A stretch of 64,000 bases of DNA, taken from the NCBI GenBank assembly GCA_951812925.1, contig OX638372.1, positions 69,085,407 through 69,149,406 on the forward strand, written 5' to 3'. The position numbers were made by a program, and so were the translations under genes. The notes below the pieces were generated by a model. That model was not told where the DNA came from and ran no database searches. It was given only the letters and a program-made list of their open reading frames with translations. The stretch comes from Calliopum simillimum. Its lineage: Eukaryota; Arthropoda; Insecta; Diptera; Lauxaniidae. Shown here piece by piece: positions 34,449 to 45,539 of this stretch (the first letter of the stretch is position 1; each line of letters opens with the position of its first letter).

Positions 34449-35714
34449 AAAGCATTCATTGAATCGACTGGAGATATGACTCAACTGAAGAAGAGGCATT
34501 TCCATGAATCAGTAAATGAGGATGAATTTGAGCATGGTATGTACCAAATATGATAATAAATACATATGTACATTTATAAAATCATTTTAGCCGATTTTTT
34601 TAGAAGTGGGATAAGTCCATTAAGATGCCAAAGTAGTTTGATTTGGCTGATGTTTTGTTTGTTGTTGATGGTATTTAAATGACGGCATTAAGTTAAAAAG
34701 TTATATCGTTCAAATATCCGATCATTATAGCACATAATGAGTATGACATTACTTTTGCCTTTGTGGGCTTACCCCACTTTCAAAATAAACATTTCAATTA
34801 CAAGAATTTTCTTAACATCTCAAATTTCTTACGAATGTGTTGTTTGGGTTTAGCTGCTGATGATTTTGACTACAGCATAGATTATCCTCAAAGTTGTGCA
34901 GCCCAATTCATTGTCACTGTTTGTGAAGTTTGCAAAATTTCAAGTAATTGTACTCAAAAAATCATTGATGGTGTCACTAACTTGGTTAATGTTTATTCAG
35001 GACTTGTTCAGGTAAATGTTTAACTTAATTTTTCAATGAACAAATGCATATGTTTAGTCCATTTAAGCAAAAAAATCATATATATCTTTTCTGTTTACAT
35101 AGAAGGAAATCAAGAAAACACAGAATGCCGAGCTTCAAACAAAACATGTGATGGATGTTAGCAGAATATGCCAAGTAGAATGTCATCCATCTATAATTTT
35201 TTCATCTGTACATACTAAAAATTCGTTGGATAATGTCATCGTCATCAGTCACGTTTGTGTTGCAAACTTAACAGTTATCCCGGTATGCCCGTGAAACATT
35301 TTTTGTACCAAGATGACGATGTAGCTCCTGGAAAGTCTATGCTACTAAATGATTTTCCATATGTAGAATTTTTAAATGACTTTGTAGATGAAACTGAACG
35401 TCCTTCATGTAGAATAATGGTATCCAAACATAGTTGTCTATGGAACATCGTATTATTCCAGATGCATAATATTAATAAAATCTAATGATATGCCTTTATT
35501 TGGAGAAGTTATTGATATTGTAGTAATAGACAAAATGAAATTAATTGTAGTCATTGTGCTCTAGTCAGAATGTTATGAGATGAAATTGAATGCATATATT
35601 GTTGAGAAATGTAATCAGATTAAAACATTTAATGTTGGGGAATTGATATTTCCACGCCCATTATCATCATTTGTATTGATGGGTAAAAAATATGTTCCAC
35701 TTGTCAACCACTAA
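34449..35714 (+). pseudogene. Gene B of the two-gene element, decayed
   Basis: Probable exons 34449-34536, 34854-35011 and 35103-35714, with GT...AG introns of 317 and 91 bp; the phases match across both junctions. Exon 1 encodes TQLKKRHFHESVNEDEFEH, exon 2 AADDFDYSIDYPQSCAAQF then CTQKIIDGVTNLVNVYSGLV, and exon 3 KEIKKTQNAELQTKHVMDV. Exon 3 then frameshifts (35255-35485 contains QDDDVAPGKSMLLNDFPYVE) and shifts again before a C-terminal block GEVIDIVVIDKMKLIVV ... LNAYIVEKCNQI ... KYVPLVNH ending at TAA 35712-35714. It is oriented opposite to gene A. The upstream start is not identified: sequence 5' of exon 1 is the palindrome. Function unknown. Confidence 0.55.
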
Positions 35715-36299
35715 TGCAACGAATTTTATGGATGAAAAATAGACTTATTTTTTAACAAACTATTATAATTGTAAACTGTTAAAAAAATAAAAAAATGCTT
35801 AATATAAATCTAATTACATATTTTTTTTTTTATATTAAAATTTTATCACTCTATTATCTTCATACATATAAAATTACATTCAGTCCTTTTATATATTAAA
35901 TAGTTTTGAAATTATATATTAATATTCTGTGTAAATCAAAACTATTACATCCTTCAAAAATGTACATGAAAATTTTTTATATAAATCTCATAAAAATAGG
36001 AAACGTGTTCAAGATATCTGTGTAATCATAAAAAATGTGTAAAATCATTATATTTGTATCAATTTAACGCATTTTACCGTGTACTTTTTATAAAACGTGT
36101 ATTATTTTTTTAGCTTGTAGAGTGTGTTAAGAGCTTTTACACACTTATGTGTGTCAGGATCTGTAGTTACACATGTAAAAATTTCATATTACACATAAAA
36201 ATGCATAGTTTTTACACATCAAAAATATAACACGGTTATGTGCATTAAAACAACACGTGTAATTACCATTTGGATTTGCAGTGTAAAACTGATCTGATG

Positions 36300-36953
36300 A
36301 GGCTATATACATCAATTCCATGTTAACACTTGCGTTTGTTGTTGAAGAATTGCAAAAATGACTGTTTAATGAGTTCAATATAAATTTATCATACTTCAAT
36401 TAAGAAAAAGCGCGTTGGTAGTTTCATTAGTACTATATAAGCAAAAAAACAGTCAATAAACTAACTTCATATATTCATTATCCTTAAAGGAAAAAGAAGA
36501 AGAACTAGTAGGGGCGCCATATTTAACCCGGCCAAGAACGATTGGACATGCTAATACGTTTTTTATGCGGCTTAACTTTGAAAAAGAGTGCTCTTCCTTT
36601 TTCGTTGCGATCGTCGAGCATCGAGAATTCTAAATTCGTTAGGAGCGACCGCAACAACAATTTAATGCAATTTGAACTCAAGTGCGTTGAAGCTTTTTTC
36701 GTTGCTTTCGTCGAGCATTGGGAATTCTAATTTTGTTATTGATTGTTGTTGTCATTGCGTCCCTCGAATTTAAAATTTTTATGTTTTAATTTTTTGTTTT
36801 TAAACATGCTTGGACTTACATTTGCCAAATTTTGTGTGCTAGCTCTTTTAATAAGCCGATTAAATATTTTAGTTCTCAGATTTTCGTGGGGGCCCCTGCT
36901 CGTCGGGGGCCCTAGGCCATGGCCTAGTCCGGCCTAATGGGTAATCCAGCACT
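36300..36953. other. Unassigned DNA with hAT-like end
   Basis: 36421-36471 is an inverted copy (about 47 of 51 bases) of 28661-28713. 36888-36952, read on the minus strand, starts CAGTGCTGGATTACCC and continues ATTAGGCCGGACTAGGCC and GGGCCCCC, like the ends of some hAT elements. No partner end was found. Two related segments with GCTTT(C/-)GTCGAGCAT near 36620 and 36700 are a short direct duplication. Confidence 0.4.
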
Positions 36954-37191
36954 GGACACCCCTATCGCCCATACAAAAAATATATTCAAAATGCAACGTT
37001 AGGACTATTTTTCACGACAATCCAACCAAAATACACATAAATACTACGAGTTGTAAGCGCAAGCTCTCAACAAAAACTTGGTAAAATTGGACAAGAGGGC
37101 ATGGCACCTCCTATAAAAGCAAAATTTAAAAAAATTCTGCAGTGTATGGTATTTAATGTTTGGCCAGGCCAAAGGTTACACCCTTACTAGT
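36954..37191 (+). mobile_element. DINE-like copy, 5' truncated
   Basis: It contains GCCCATACAAAAAATATATT, one GGGCATGGCACCTCC unit, the hairpin TTTGGCCAGGCCAAA and the CCCTTACTAG end. The head is missing. Confidence 0.8.
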
Positions 37192-37369
37192 TTTTAGTTG
37201 TTTTTGGAAGAGATAATGATTTACATTATACGAAAACCAGCCTTTTAATATTTTTTTTTGTTTTTCATTTATAAGTTCAGACCAATAATTTTATCTGATC
37301 TTTGCTCGCTTGGTAGCTAATTATTAAAATTTTCATTTCCACAGACAGCCAGTCATTTATCCAGACGAA

Positions 37370-37500
37370 TAGATAAACAGACGTGAGTAGTTATATAGAC
37401 TCAGGAGATGACGCTAATGAAAAATAACTTTTCCTTTTCCATACCTGCCACGCCTCTTTTTCTGCGGTAGAATAAAGTGAATATACCCTGTACGTTAAGG
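37370..37500 (-). repeat. DINE-like head fragment
   Basis: Minus-strand head of the family: GGGTATATTCAC, GAGGCGTGGCAGGTATGG and GACTCAGGAGATGACGC-type blocks, ending abruptly. Confidence 0.65.
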
Positions 37501-37689
37501 TACAGCAATTATTCAAGTACGTATTTATGGGTTCTTAAATATATGAAAAGACTAAGTATAACTGTTTAGATTAACTAAGAAAGAAAAAAAAAAAAAACCA
37601 ATCGTATATGTTGCCTTAAGTCAAGCTATGTTGGAAAATTTATATGCAAAGTAATAATAATTAGGGGAAATATCAATAAAGATTCCGTA

Positions 37690-38120
37690 TAACTTTCGAG
37701 TCAACCATAGGCGTGCGATAACCGTTGATGATATTGCTTTACAATTCTTGATTCTTCCACTACAATTTGCTTTGAGCTCTCTTGCTTCGTAGCTAGGTCT
37801 CTCAAATTTAAGTCTTCTTAAACTACATCTAGCCAACGTTTTCTTGGTCATCCTCTTCTTCGTCCTCCAATTTAGCAAAAAACATGGTGGATAGTTATTT
37901 AACTGGACGTTTTGAGCACATGTGCTTTAGACGTCTCTCTTTTAAATTAGCATTTCTAGCTCCAAGTTGTATCGGATGCGACATTCACCATGGAATAGTC
38001 TAACTGTTCCAAACACTGTCTTTTGTATCTTTCTTTCAAATCACATGCGTTGGTTTCACTTTGAGTGTCTAGAGCTTAAAGCCGTATGTAAGTGTAGATC
38101 AAAGTAGTGTTTTATATAGT
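37690..38120 (-). pseudogene. LINE RT C-terminal relic
   Basis: Minus-strand frames read TLTYGFKLWTL-like (stop in place of W), TVFGTVRLFHGECRIRYNLE, and finally RRLKFERPSYEARELKANCS (37621-37878 frame). These match the end of RTE/CR1-type reverse transcriptases (YGxExWTL, RxIxGPxxxxGEYRIRxNxEL, and DLxxLxxxxWxxxAxDRxxWR). Several shifts and stops. The upstream catalytic YADD part is not present. Confidence 0.55.
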
Positions 38121-38239
38121 CATCTCAATACTAGAACTAAGTAACTCCAATTTTCTAGTTTTGAGATAATTCAATTTCAAGATTTTTGGAAATTTGAATT
38201 TACACTGATTTTAGACTTTTTTAGTCTTGCCACAAATGA

Positions 38240-39088
38240 CTTGATTCTCGACCGGGTTAAGCCTCGTATGTATACACATACGTATGTATATATATTGTAT
38301 TTAGCCACTCGTTGCCGAACGGAAAGCACATACGTGGAAAGCGTGCAAAGACTTGAGGAACTATTTTACCCAACCACCCATATTTACTGGAAGTCTTTTA
38401 TGTCTTTGTTGGTGTGCACAGTAAAAACTTTTGTCGCCATTGGCATCTGGCATAGCTACGAACGCAACTGTTTTAATTTGGTTTTGTTGTTGTTGTTGTT
38501 GTTAATATTTTGTTACTGGCACCTAACAAATAGGCACTCAGCATCCATTGAGAAGGAATAGTAAATATATTCCCGCATTTATATCTCTGCATGCTTTACA
38601 ACAACTCTTGCATGCTTGGATTAGAACACGTGTGGACATCAAACGAACCTTCTGCAAATTCATGCTCGGTAGATGAGAACTAGTTTTATGAAGAATCAGT
38701 TTCAGTACAAACCCTGTTACAAATTTTTAATTTCCGCTCCATCAATTTCTTGAAAACTTATTAAAGGTGTTATTCCATCGAAGATATCAGCTTGGATACC
38801 TAGCGCGAACGAAATGGACACGCTCGACCCAAGTGAATATAATGAAAACAGTCCGAATCGTGGCTTTGCTTCGTTAATTGTAAAGTTTACATTTTCCCAA
38901 CTGAAGACTTTAAAGAAAGTCCTTCTAAGAGTTTTAGCACTTCTTGAAAATGTGCCTCCTGTACACAGAAAATAACTCATTTGAAACATTTCGGACAAGC
39001 GCTTAACAAAATGTGAACAATATAGCGTAGCACGCTGTCCGAAAAGAAAATATAAGTTTGTAGACGTATATAAGTTCTAATTCAATAC
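38240..39088. other. Unassigned DNA with GTT microsatellite
   Basis: (GTT)n at about 38484-38502. A plus-strand frame at 38241-38561 (106 codons) and a minus frame at 38717-38998 have no recognisable domain. Confidence 0.35.
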
Positions 39089-39810
39089 ACAGGGTGGTTG
39101 GAATTCGGTAGAACCTCGAAAAATGTAAGATTCCTGGGACTATCCTGAACAACTTTTCTTTGTCCATTCACCGAAATTCTTAAAGCTGACGGAGATATAG
39201 CCATCGGAAGATCGGGATTTTGAAAACCGGTATAAGTTCGGGTTTTTGAAAGGTGCTTTAATTCGCTACAAAATTGATATAGAAAAGCTTAAAACCCGAG
39301 CCATGATCTTCCAGATTTGACGAATTTTCGGTGCTATGGTAATGTTTTAGTTAATTGCATGCAAATTTTTATGGTTTGCTTTTTTGTTTTCCTATAAAAT
39401 AAATATAGCAATGAAAGAAATCAGGTACAAATTACATATCAAATCAAAGGAAATAAATTGGGCTTTCATAATTTTTTGGAAAAACTACGTGTTACAAACA
39501 CAGTTTTTGGAAAAATAGTGCTTTACAAAAAAAATCTGGTCAAAATTTTCGAAAATTTGCCATATCTCCAATACCATGACTCAGATTTTAAACTTTTGTG
39601 TATCAATTTTTTAGTCAATTAAAATACCTTTCATATGACACCAATATTAATAACATTCATCAAGGGGCTCCGATTTTCCAGTTCGATTTTTATAAAGTTA
39701 TATTGCGATCTTCCGTCAGTTTTGCAATTTTCGAAAAATTGAACTAAGAAAACTTGTTCAGAATAGTCCCAGAAATCTTACATTTTTCGGTGTTCTACCG
39801 ATTACCATGA
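39089..39810. mobile_element. Fold-back/TIR element of about 720 bp
   Basis: Left arm from about 39089 (GGTTGGAATTCGGTAGAAC, then CGAAAAATGTAAGATTCCTG, then GGACTATCCTGAACAA). The right arm, inverted, ends at 39808 with GGTAATCGGTAGAACACCGA, then ATGTAAGATTTCTGGGACTA. Arms are about 70-90 bp with several mismatches; the interior is non-coding. No clear target duplication. Confidence 0.65.
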
Positions 39811-39894
39811 TATGATATATACTATGTAATATTCTTGTACATACAAGTTTTTATTAAAATAAATTGTTTTATTCTTTGCTAACTCCTAGGAGAG

Positions 39895-40314
39895 TACAGG
39901 AAAAATTGCTTACTTATGTGGGAAGTTCCACGCCCTGTTCTACGAGTTTTCCAAGATTTTGCGTAGAGCTTGAATTTACTGTTAATGCGAATAATGCTGT
40001 AATTATTGCATTTTTAATATATTTTTTGTATGGGCGGTAGGCGTGTCCGTTAACTGATTTCGCTCATATTTAATTCCCCGACCTAACTTTAACAACGGAG
40101 GCAGAATACCAAATTTCATAGAATTATGTTGCTCAGTTTTCCCAAAAAATTGTATTTCCACGCACACCAAGCCTGCCAGACAGATGGATATGGCTATATC
40201 GACTCAGAAGGTAACGCTGATCCAGAATATATATACTTTTCACCACCTGCCACGTCTCCTTCTCTGCGTTACAAACGGAAGGACAAAGTGAATATACCCT
40301 GGGTGTAGGGTATA
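39895..40314 (-). mobile_element. DINE-like copy, head and first unit
   Basis: Minus orientation. The head TATACCCTACACCCAGGGTA lies at 40295-40314, followed by GCCATATCCATCTG-type sequence and GGACACGCCTACCGCCC, then one GGGCGTGGAACTTCCC unit; truncated at about 39895. Confidence 0.8.
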
Positions 40315-40319
40315 AAAGG

Positions 40320-42285
40320 GATATAACAAGTATTTGTTTGATAGTGAGCAGTTTCAAGCTTCTAAAAAAATAAAATAAAGTCCCTAAAAAGTCAAATTAA
40401 AGTGTCCCAAATTTTTCTAAATATTTATTTAGCAGCCCCGTATTTCAAACATGTTTAAAATTTGCCACTGTGGAACCAAGTTTTTTGAGCAATACCAAGA
40501 ATTCGGCACTTCCTTGCTGACGAACGACTCGAGAAATTCCAACGATAACTAAGTATGTAGTATATACGTATGGTATTGCCAGGACTTTTCGATACAAGCT
40601 TTTAAGGTTATACCAAGAAAGATACTAAAAATTTCAAGTAAAATCACCAACTACAGGGAGGGATACTACGAGTACAAGCAAACATTTTCAATTATTTTTC
40701 TTTGCTTACTCCTGTGAGGCAACAATATTTATTTTATCAAACCAAACGGTAAGTTCGCCTCAGAAAGTCCGCATGTGTTTACGTAAGTGTGTAGTAATGT
40801 GTGTATTTGTATATGTACACGACGCATTCATGGGATATGAGAAATCGAACTAAACATACGCATTTTCTTAAAACACATACACACATACACGTCGATCTGA
40901 AGTCATATACAGGCAAATTCATCCTTCAGATAGTGGGTGAAGGCATTTCCACGGCGCTTCGAATGAGTGAACGTTTTTAATTTTTCTTCTGCCGTAGCTC
41001 TTCAACGAATTTGTGGATTTCCAAAGGCACTTATTGCTTTTGCGAAGTAGCAAGGAATCCAAGAAAGGATGCCTTACATAACCCAAATGTGCTCGTGTAT
41101 GTGTGTTTGAGGCGCAGAATGTCGTCAAAAGAAGAATTGAGCGCAAGACAGCTCGTCACTCGAAAATAGATGATGTTTGAGGGGAGCAGTAAGGGCGAAA
41201 AAGAGCGACATTCGCAAAGGGGGGTGAGTCAAAAGTTATTGCAAGTTTAGCGTGTTTCTGACACATAGTAAAATTTCAAAGAAAACAAAAATGAAACAAA
41301 AACAAATGGTTAGATTCCTGATCAAACCCATTCCAAGTTGTATGTTTACGTATATGTGTGAGTGTGTGTGTGTGTGCGGAGGTGCGGTCGTGAACACACA
41401 TGGAGCTTGTACAGTATTACTTAATACTGGCGAGAATGAAACGTATGAAGGGATTTTAGGACTGAAATCGTTTATAAAACTGTTTCTGTTGATTTTGATT
41501 GAAATTTTGGGTGTTGTGGTTGTCTCATCCTAAGACGTCCTTAAATTCTAAAGTTGTATTGAATATTGTTTTCTTAGCTCTTATATGAACGAAAAAAAGC
41601 TTTCTTTATTGTTCGTAAAAAGAATTTGATATGATACTCCTTTTAACAATTACCCATTGGTAAAATGTTATGCTTTTCTCATTGTTATGGTACAGGAACA
41701 AAAACAGAACAAAATTTTGATTTCGATATTTTGGTTAATTCTAATTCAGCGTATTGTTCTGTAAGTTCCACCTAATGCCATCTTCTGTGACGGTTTTTTC
41801 CACATGATTTTCCCGGTTCTTGGATTTCCTAGTCCATCGTCCTTTCCGGGTTACTTTTCGTCTACCACATCGTCTACTGCCTGTTCTCTCCACGCCCATG
41901 TACGTAGCTTGATAAGATTTGCTAATGTCATCTGGTTGGATTTGAGATGTAAAGAGGCATATAAGATGGTACGAAAGTGATGTTATATCTAGATGGATCC
42001 AGCTTCAAAAGTTGGATGCATTGATTTTTTAGTCGGCCTTATGAGATTCCAGGACAAGCTCTTTTATTTTGTTTTACACATCTAAGTGAATGGACGATAG
42101 ACAGTGGGTCACAGTGGGTATACCATTCTTATTAAGACTTCAACAATAAATAATTTTCCTATTTTACTTTTTGCCCAATGTGGACAAATACTTTGCATTC
42201 AGTTGCCCTTAGTTCTTACCCTACGTGAAGTGATAAGCAAAATTAGGAAGAAGACTTTTGTAATTGGTTTTTATAACCTACAAGC
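40320..42285. other. Unassigned DNA with GT microsatellite
   Basis: (GT)n at about 41355-41378. The frames at 40919-41146 minus, 41252-41533 plus and 42104-42379 plus lack domains. 40740-41250 is GC-richer and may be host non-coding DNA. Confidence 0.35.
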
Positions 42286-42289
42286 AGGA

Positions 42290-42450
42290 TACTTTTATAT
42301 TATTGAACAAAGTTATCTTTTGAGTCGATTTAGCCGTCCATCCGTCTGTCCATGGAAATATTTTCTACAGAAAAACTAAGCGAGATAATTCGATGAAATT
42401 TTGTATACTGGATTTGCTGTAAAAGTTAACTCGTGGGATTGAAAATGAAC
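42290..42450 (+). repeat. DINE-like head fragment
   Basis: GAGTCGATTTAGCC, then CGTCTGTCCATGGAAATATT, GATAATTCGATGAAATTT and AACTCGTGGGATTGAAAATG correspond to the head of the full copy at 61723. The fragment is truncated at both sides. Confidence 0.65.
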
Positions 42451-43196
42451 CCATATATACATACATGTATATTAGTAAACGTTAACGTAGGAGCAGATCG
42501 ATGACGTCTAGTGAAAATGTTGAACGACAGGAACATTACTTTAGGTGATGGTTCAAAGGCTTATAGAGGTACCCGTCAGATCGGGGTTATTTCACCACCT
42601 TTATAGCTAACATCATATGCAGATGATTAAGTTATACTTATTTTCGACCTGGTTAGGTACAATTGCGAATATGTTACAGACAGCATTTCGCACAGTAACA
42701 GAATGGGCAACCAATTGTGTGTTAAATATTTCTCCAATAAAAACCGAACTAGAAATTTTTACCAACAGCAGGAAAGTATCGAACTTCTCGTTTCTGAAAG
42801 TAAATGCTCGGGTGCTTGAACTTCGGAATAGCGCAAAATTGTTGGGAATAATACTAGACAGAACACTTAACTGAAGACTGATTGTGAAAGAAAAGTTAGC
42901 AAATAACTGGGATTGATTGGGGCTTTAAGGCGAGGCTAGTTTGTTGGATATATACGGCAGTTATAAGACTGATATTTTCATGTAATAGCATAGTATGGTG
43001 GTCATATCTTGAAATACAGAATAATGTAAGGGAATTGGATAAAATATTTCCATCGTTTTTCAAAAGATGTCGACATCAATACATGGTGACTTAAATGTTA
43101 GATCAGAAACGACATATCTAAAGCTTAGGCTACTATGAACAACTCTGCATCATTAGATTTGAAAATTTTCATCCGCATCATATATTTTACTCCAAA

Positions 43197-43846
43197 ATGT
43201 CCGAGTTCGTGCCGAAAAAGCAATATTTGCGGGGAGTTTAACTTCACTACTATATTTCAAAGAAAACAGCTGCCGAAAGTCATCGCATTCTTGTAGAAGT
43301 TTATGGGGACTATGCTGCAGCTGAATCAAGCTGTATTGAGTGGTTTCGACGGTTTAAAAGTGGTGATTTTGATATCGAAGTCAAAGAACGTCCTGGCCAG
43401 GACCAGCTAGGTGTGATCCATTATGAGCTGTTGCCAGGTGGCCAAACCATTAATGCTCAACTCTATCGTCTACAATTGATCCGATCGAAGCAGAAAATCC
43501 AGGCAGAGCGGCCAACGTATGCGACCAGACACGAGTCAATCATTTTCCACCACGATAACGCTCGGCCACATATTGCTGCTCCAGTCAAAAATTACCTTGA
43601 AAACAACGGATGGGAAATTTTGCCTCACCCGCCTTATAGCCCAGACCTTGCACCATCAGACTACCACTTGTTCCGATCGATGCAGAATGCCCTATCAGGA
43701 ATACGCTTCACTTAAGTTCAAGATATCGAAAATTGGCTCGATTCGTTTTTGGCCGCCAAGCCGGCGCAGTTTTTCTGGGATGGAATCCATAAACTGCCAG
43801 AAAGATGGGAAAAGTAGTGACTAGCGATGGGCAATACTTTGAATAA
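43197..43846 (+). pseudogene. mariner (Mos1-related) pseudogene, internally deleted
   Basis: Starts ATG at 43197 (MSEFVPKKQYLRGVL, cf. the mauritiana-type N terminus), then after a shift TAAESHRILVEVYGDYAAAE and WFRRFKSGDFDIEVKERPG. Without a gap in the frame it jumps to GVIHYELLPGGQTINAQLY. An internal segment of roughly 130 codons is therefore deleted, including the first catalytic aspartate. The rest keeps HHDNARPHIAAPVKNYLE, PPYSPDLAPSDYHLFRSMQN and KPAQFFWDGIHKLPERWEK. One stop (ACT TAA at 43713-43715) and a one-base loss near 43812 precede the final SDGQYFE. No intact TIRs were seen. It lies inside a LINE. Confidence 0.88.
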
Positions 43847-44207
43847 AATACATTGTACCATTTTCTTTAAATAAAGTCTCTCATAAAAAAAAAAACGATG
43901 GAAGACTAAACTGTTAGACTAAATCAGACTTATAGGTTCAATAGACTAAGCTATGGAGGTACAACCAATTTGCCAGAAGAGACAGATTACATAAAGGTTT
44001 CCCTAAATCCAAGCAAAGGCATATAAGCCCAATATCCCACACTTAAGCAATGAAAGAGCAAGAATGTCCTTAACGATTTTACTTTAGAAGTATAAATGGA
44101 TGGTTAAAAAATGGACATCAAACTGGCTGCAGAATTATTTGCAATTCAATTAATCTCGCAGGGTCGTTAAGACAATGAGACAATTGTTAAGTATTTCAAG
44201 CGGATAT

Positions 44208-44458
44208 TGATGCTCCGGACGAAAAGTAGGATGTTTCATTTCTCCCACGAAAAGTAGGATGTTTCATATTTTTTTCGACATAAAATCTTTAACGTCCTAC
44301 TACATATTCGACATAAAACTTTTAAGAAACCTATTTTTCGTCATATATAATGAAACAATTTAGTTTTAGTCAAAACGTCCTACTTTTCGCCGAAGAAGCA
44401 ACGACAACCTAGTTTCCTTAGAACAAATGAATCATCCTACTTTACGTCTCGGGCATCG
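44208..44458. mobile_element. 251-bp MITE in the LINE RNase H region
   Basis: Ends TGATGCTCCGGACGAAAAGT and, inverted, CGATGCCCGAGACGTAAAGT, each continuing AGGATG. They are flanked by ATAT at 44204-44207 and 44459-44462. The subterminal motif CGAAAAGTAGGATGTTTCAT occurs twice at the left. No coding capacity. The 4-bp duplication is short, so the superfamily is open. Confidence 0.7.
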
Positions 44459-44877
44459 ATATATTTTCGAAAGGAGAGGTGCCATAGTTGATAGCAATGA
44501 GGGATATATCACCGACTGATGTAACCATTTACATAGAAAATCAATCTGCCAGCAAAGCTCTGTAAAGTAGGTATATAAGATCTGAGGTAGTCAGCCTTTG
44601 ACGCAGTGAGCTTCAAGTTCTAAACGAACAACACAATTTAGAATTGTGCTGGGTACCACCTGGTCATACAAATATTCCAGGCAATGAAAAGGTAGATGAG
44701 TTAAGATGCTTTCATCAATGCTCACAGAGAATATTAACCATAAACCCCAAATGTCACACTATTGTAAGATAATTTCATGAAAAAAGGGTATTGAAGGTGA
44801 TAAGGATGGAACAGTTCGACTCATTATCAAACGACTAAACTTATTTATAACAAAAGTGTAGTTAATTATTTTTTAAA

Positions 44878-44973
44878 AATTGAATTAAGTTCATCGATGC
44901 ACTGTTGTTGAGTTAATCCACGTCGAAAGTTGTGAAAAATTATCGCACGAAAATGTTCACGAGTTAATTCCAT
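44878..44973 (-). pseudogene. mariner transposase N-terminal fragment
   Basis: From the ATG at 44973 the minus strand reads MELTREHFRAIIFHNFRRGL then TQQQCIDELN. This is a mariner N-terminal helix-turn-helix start. Similarity ends after about 31 codons. Upstream (44975-45130, minus) is AT-rich 5' sequence with GGGCAACCCCAGTGTTGCAA, possibly part of the old terminus. Confidence 0.7.
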
Positions 44974-45254
44974 TTTTTGGGCGAGATGAATCTTGTAAGT
45001 TACTGCAAACAATACAAATAGCGCTCGTATGTCAAAATGTTCTGAGTACGTATAACCTCAAAAATGTCAAACTTTACGATAGAGCTGGCAGTTGCCAGAT
45101 TGCAACACTGGGGTTGCCCAATCACGAAATATAAAAGGCAACCTACGTAAATTGAATTAAAACTATGTACTACTACTAAAGAGGGATCAAAATGGACTAC
45201 CAGAATGGTCTAGGTGGAAGAAGGCTAACATATTTGCCAACGATGCCGTCATAG

Positions 45255-45535
45255 CCCAACTTAACCTACCACCCATACAAAAAATTTTTTAGACGCAAAA
45301 TTATGAGCAAATGCTAGGGATGGTTTGTGCAAACTTTGAGCAAAACCTAGGTGAGTTTGGACAACAGCACGTGGTACCTCCCAAATTACTAAGCATATGT
45401 TTCAAAATGCTATACTGAAAGTGTTCTTTGAAATACTCCAACCAAATTTTACTCAGACACTAAGGATAAGAAAATTAGGCATTCTCAGACAAAGAGGCGT
45501 GGCATAAGCAAAATTTTCGTATGTTCGCAATGAAA
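45255..45535 (+). repeat. DINE-like fragment
   Basis: Contains CCCATACAAAAAATTTTTTA, an ACGTGGTACCTCCC unit, GCTATACTGAAAGTGTT and a diverged GAGGCGTGGCA unit. Head and tail are missing. Confidence 0.65.
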
Positions 45536-45539
45536 TATC

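Larger units (their letters stand above)
28325..36299. mobile_element. Two-gene TIR element of unknown superfamily
   Basis: Its ends are inverted copies of CATCAGATCAGTTTTACACTGC and the following AAATC. The left end is split by a TA-flanked insert (28340-28868): 28325-28339 plus 28871-28882. The right end, uninterrupted, is 36273-36299. Subterminal regions of both ends (28880-29010 and 36020-36270) are crowded with ACACGTGT/GTGTTAT-type motifs, as transposase-binding sites often are. Inside are two genes transcribed outward from the middle: gene A (minus strand, 31393-29298) and gene B (plus strand, about 34449-35714). A long palindrome (32852-34420) lies between them. No target duplication was recognised, so the outer limits could be a few bases off. 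The proteins look like transposon-associated multi-copy insect proteins, but I cannot name the superfamily. Confidence 0.6.
42571..44720 (+). pseudogene. LINE relic with RT and RNase H domains
   Basis: The RT block at 42571-42637 reads GTRQIGVISPPLxLTSYADD, with stops in place of W and of a residue after YADD. It continues (42617-42874) through TEWATNCVLNISPIKTELEI and AKLLGIILDRTLN, then VWWSYLE near 42990. After a mariner insertion (43197-43846), RNase H blocks appear: AAELFAIQLIS (44130) and, beyond a MITE (44208-44458), ENQSASKAL and LCWVPPGHTNIPGNEKVDEL (44640-44700). RT followed by RNase H points to the I/LOA group. Multiple stops and two insertions make it inactive. The 5' part is absent. 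Confidence 0.82.
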
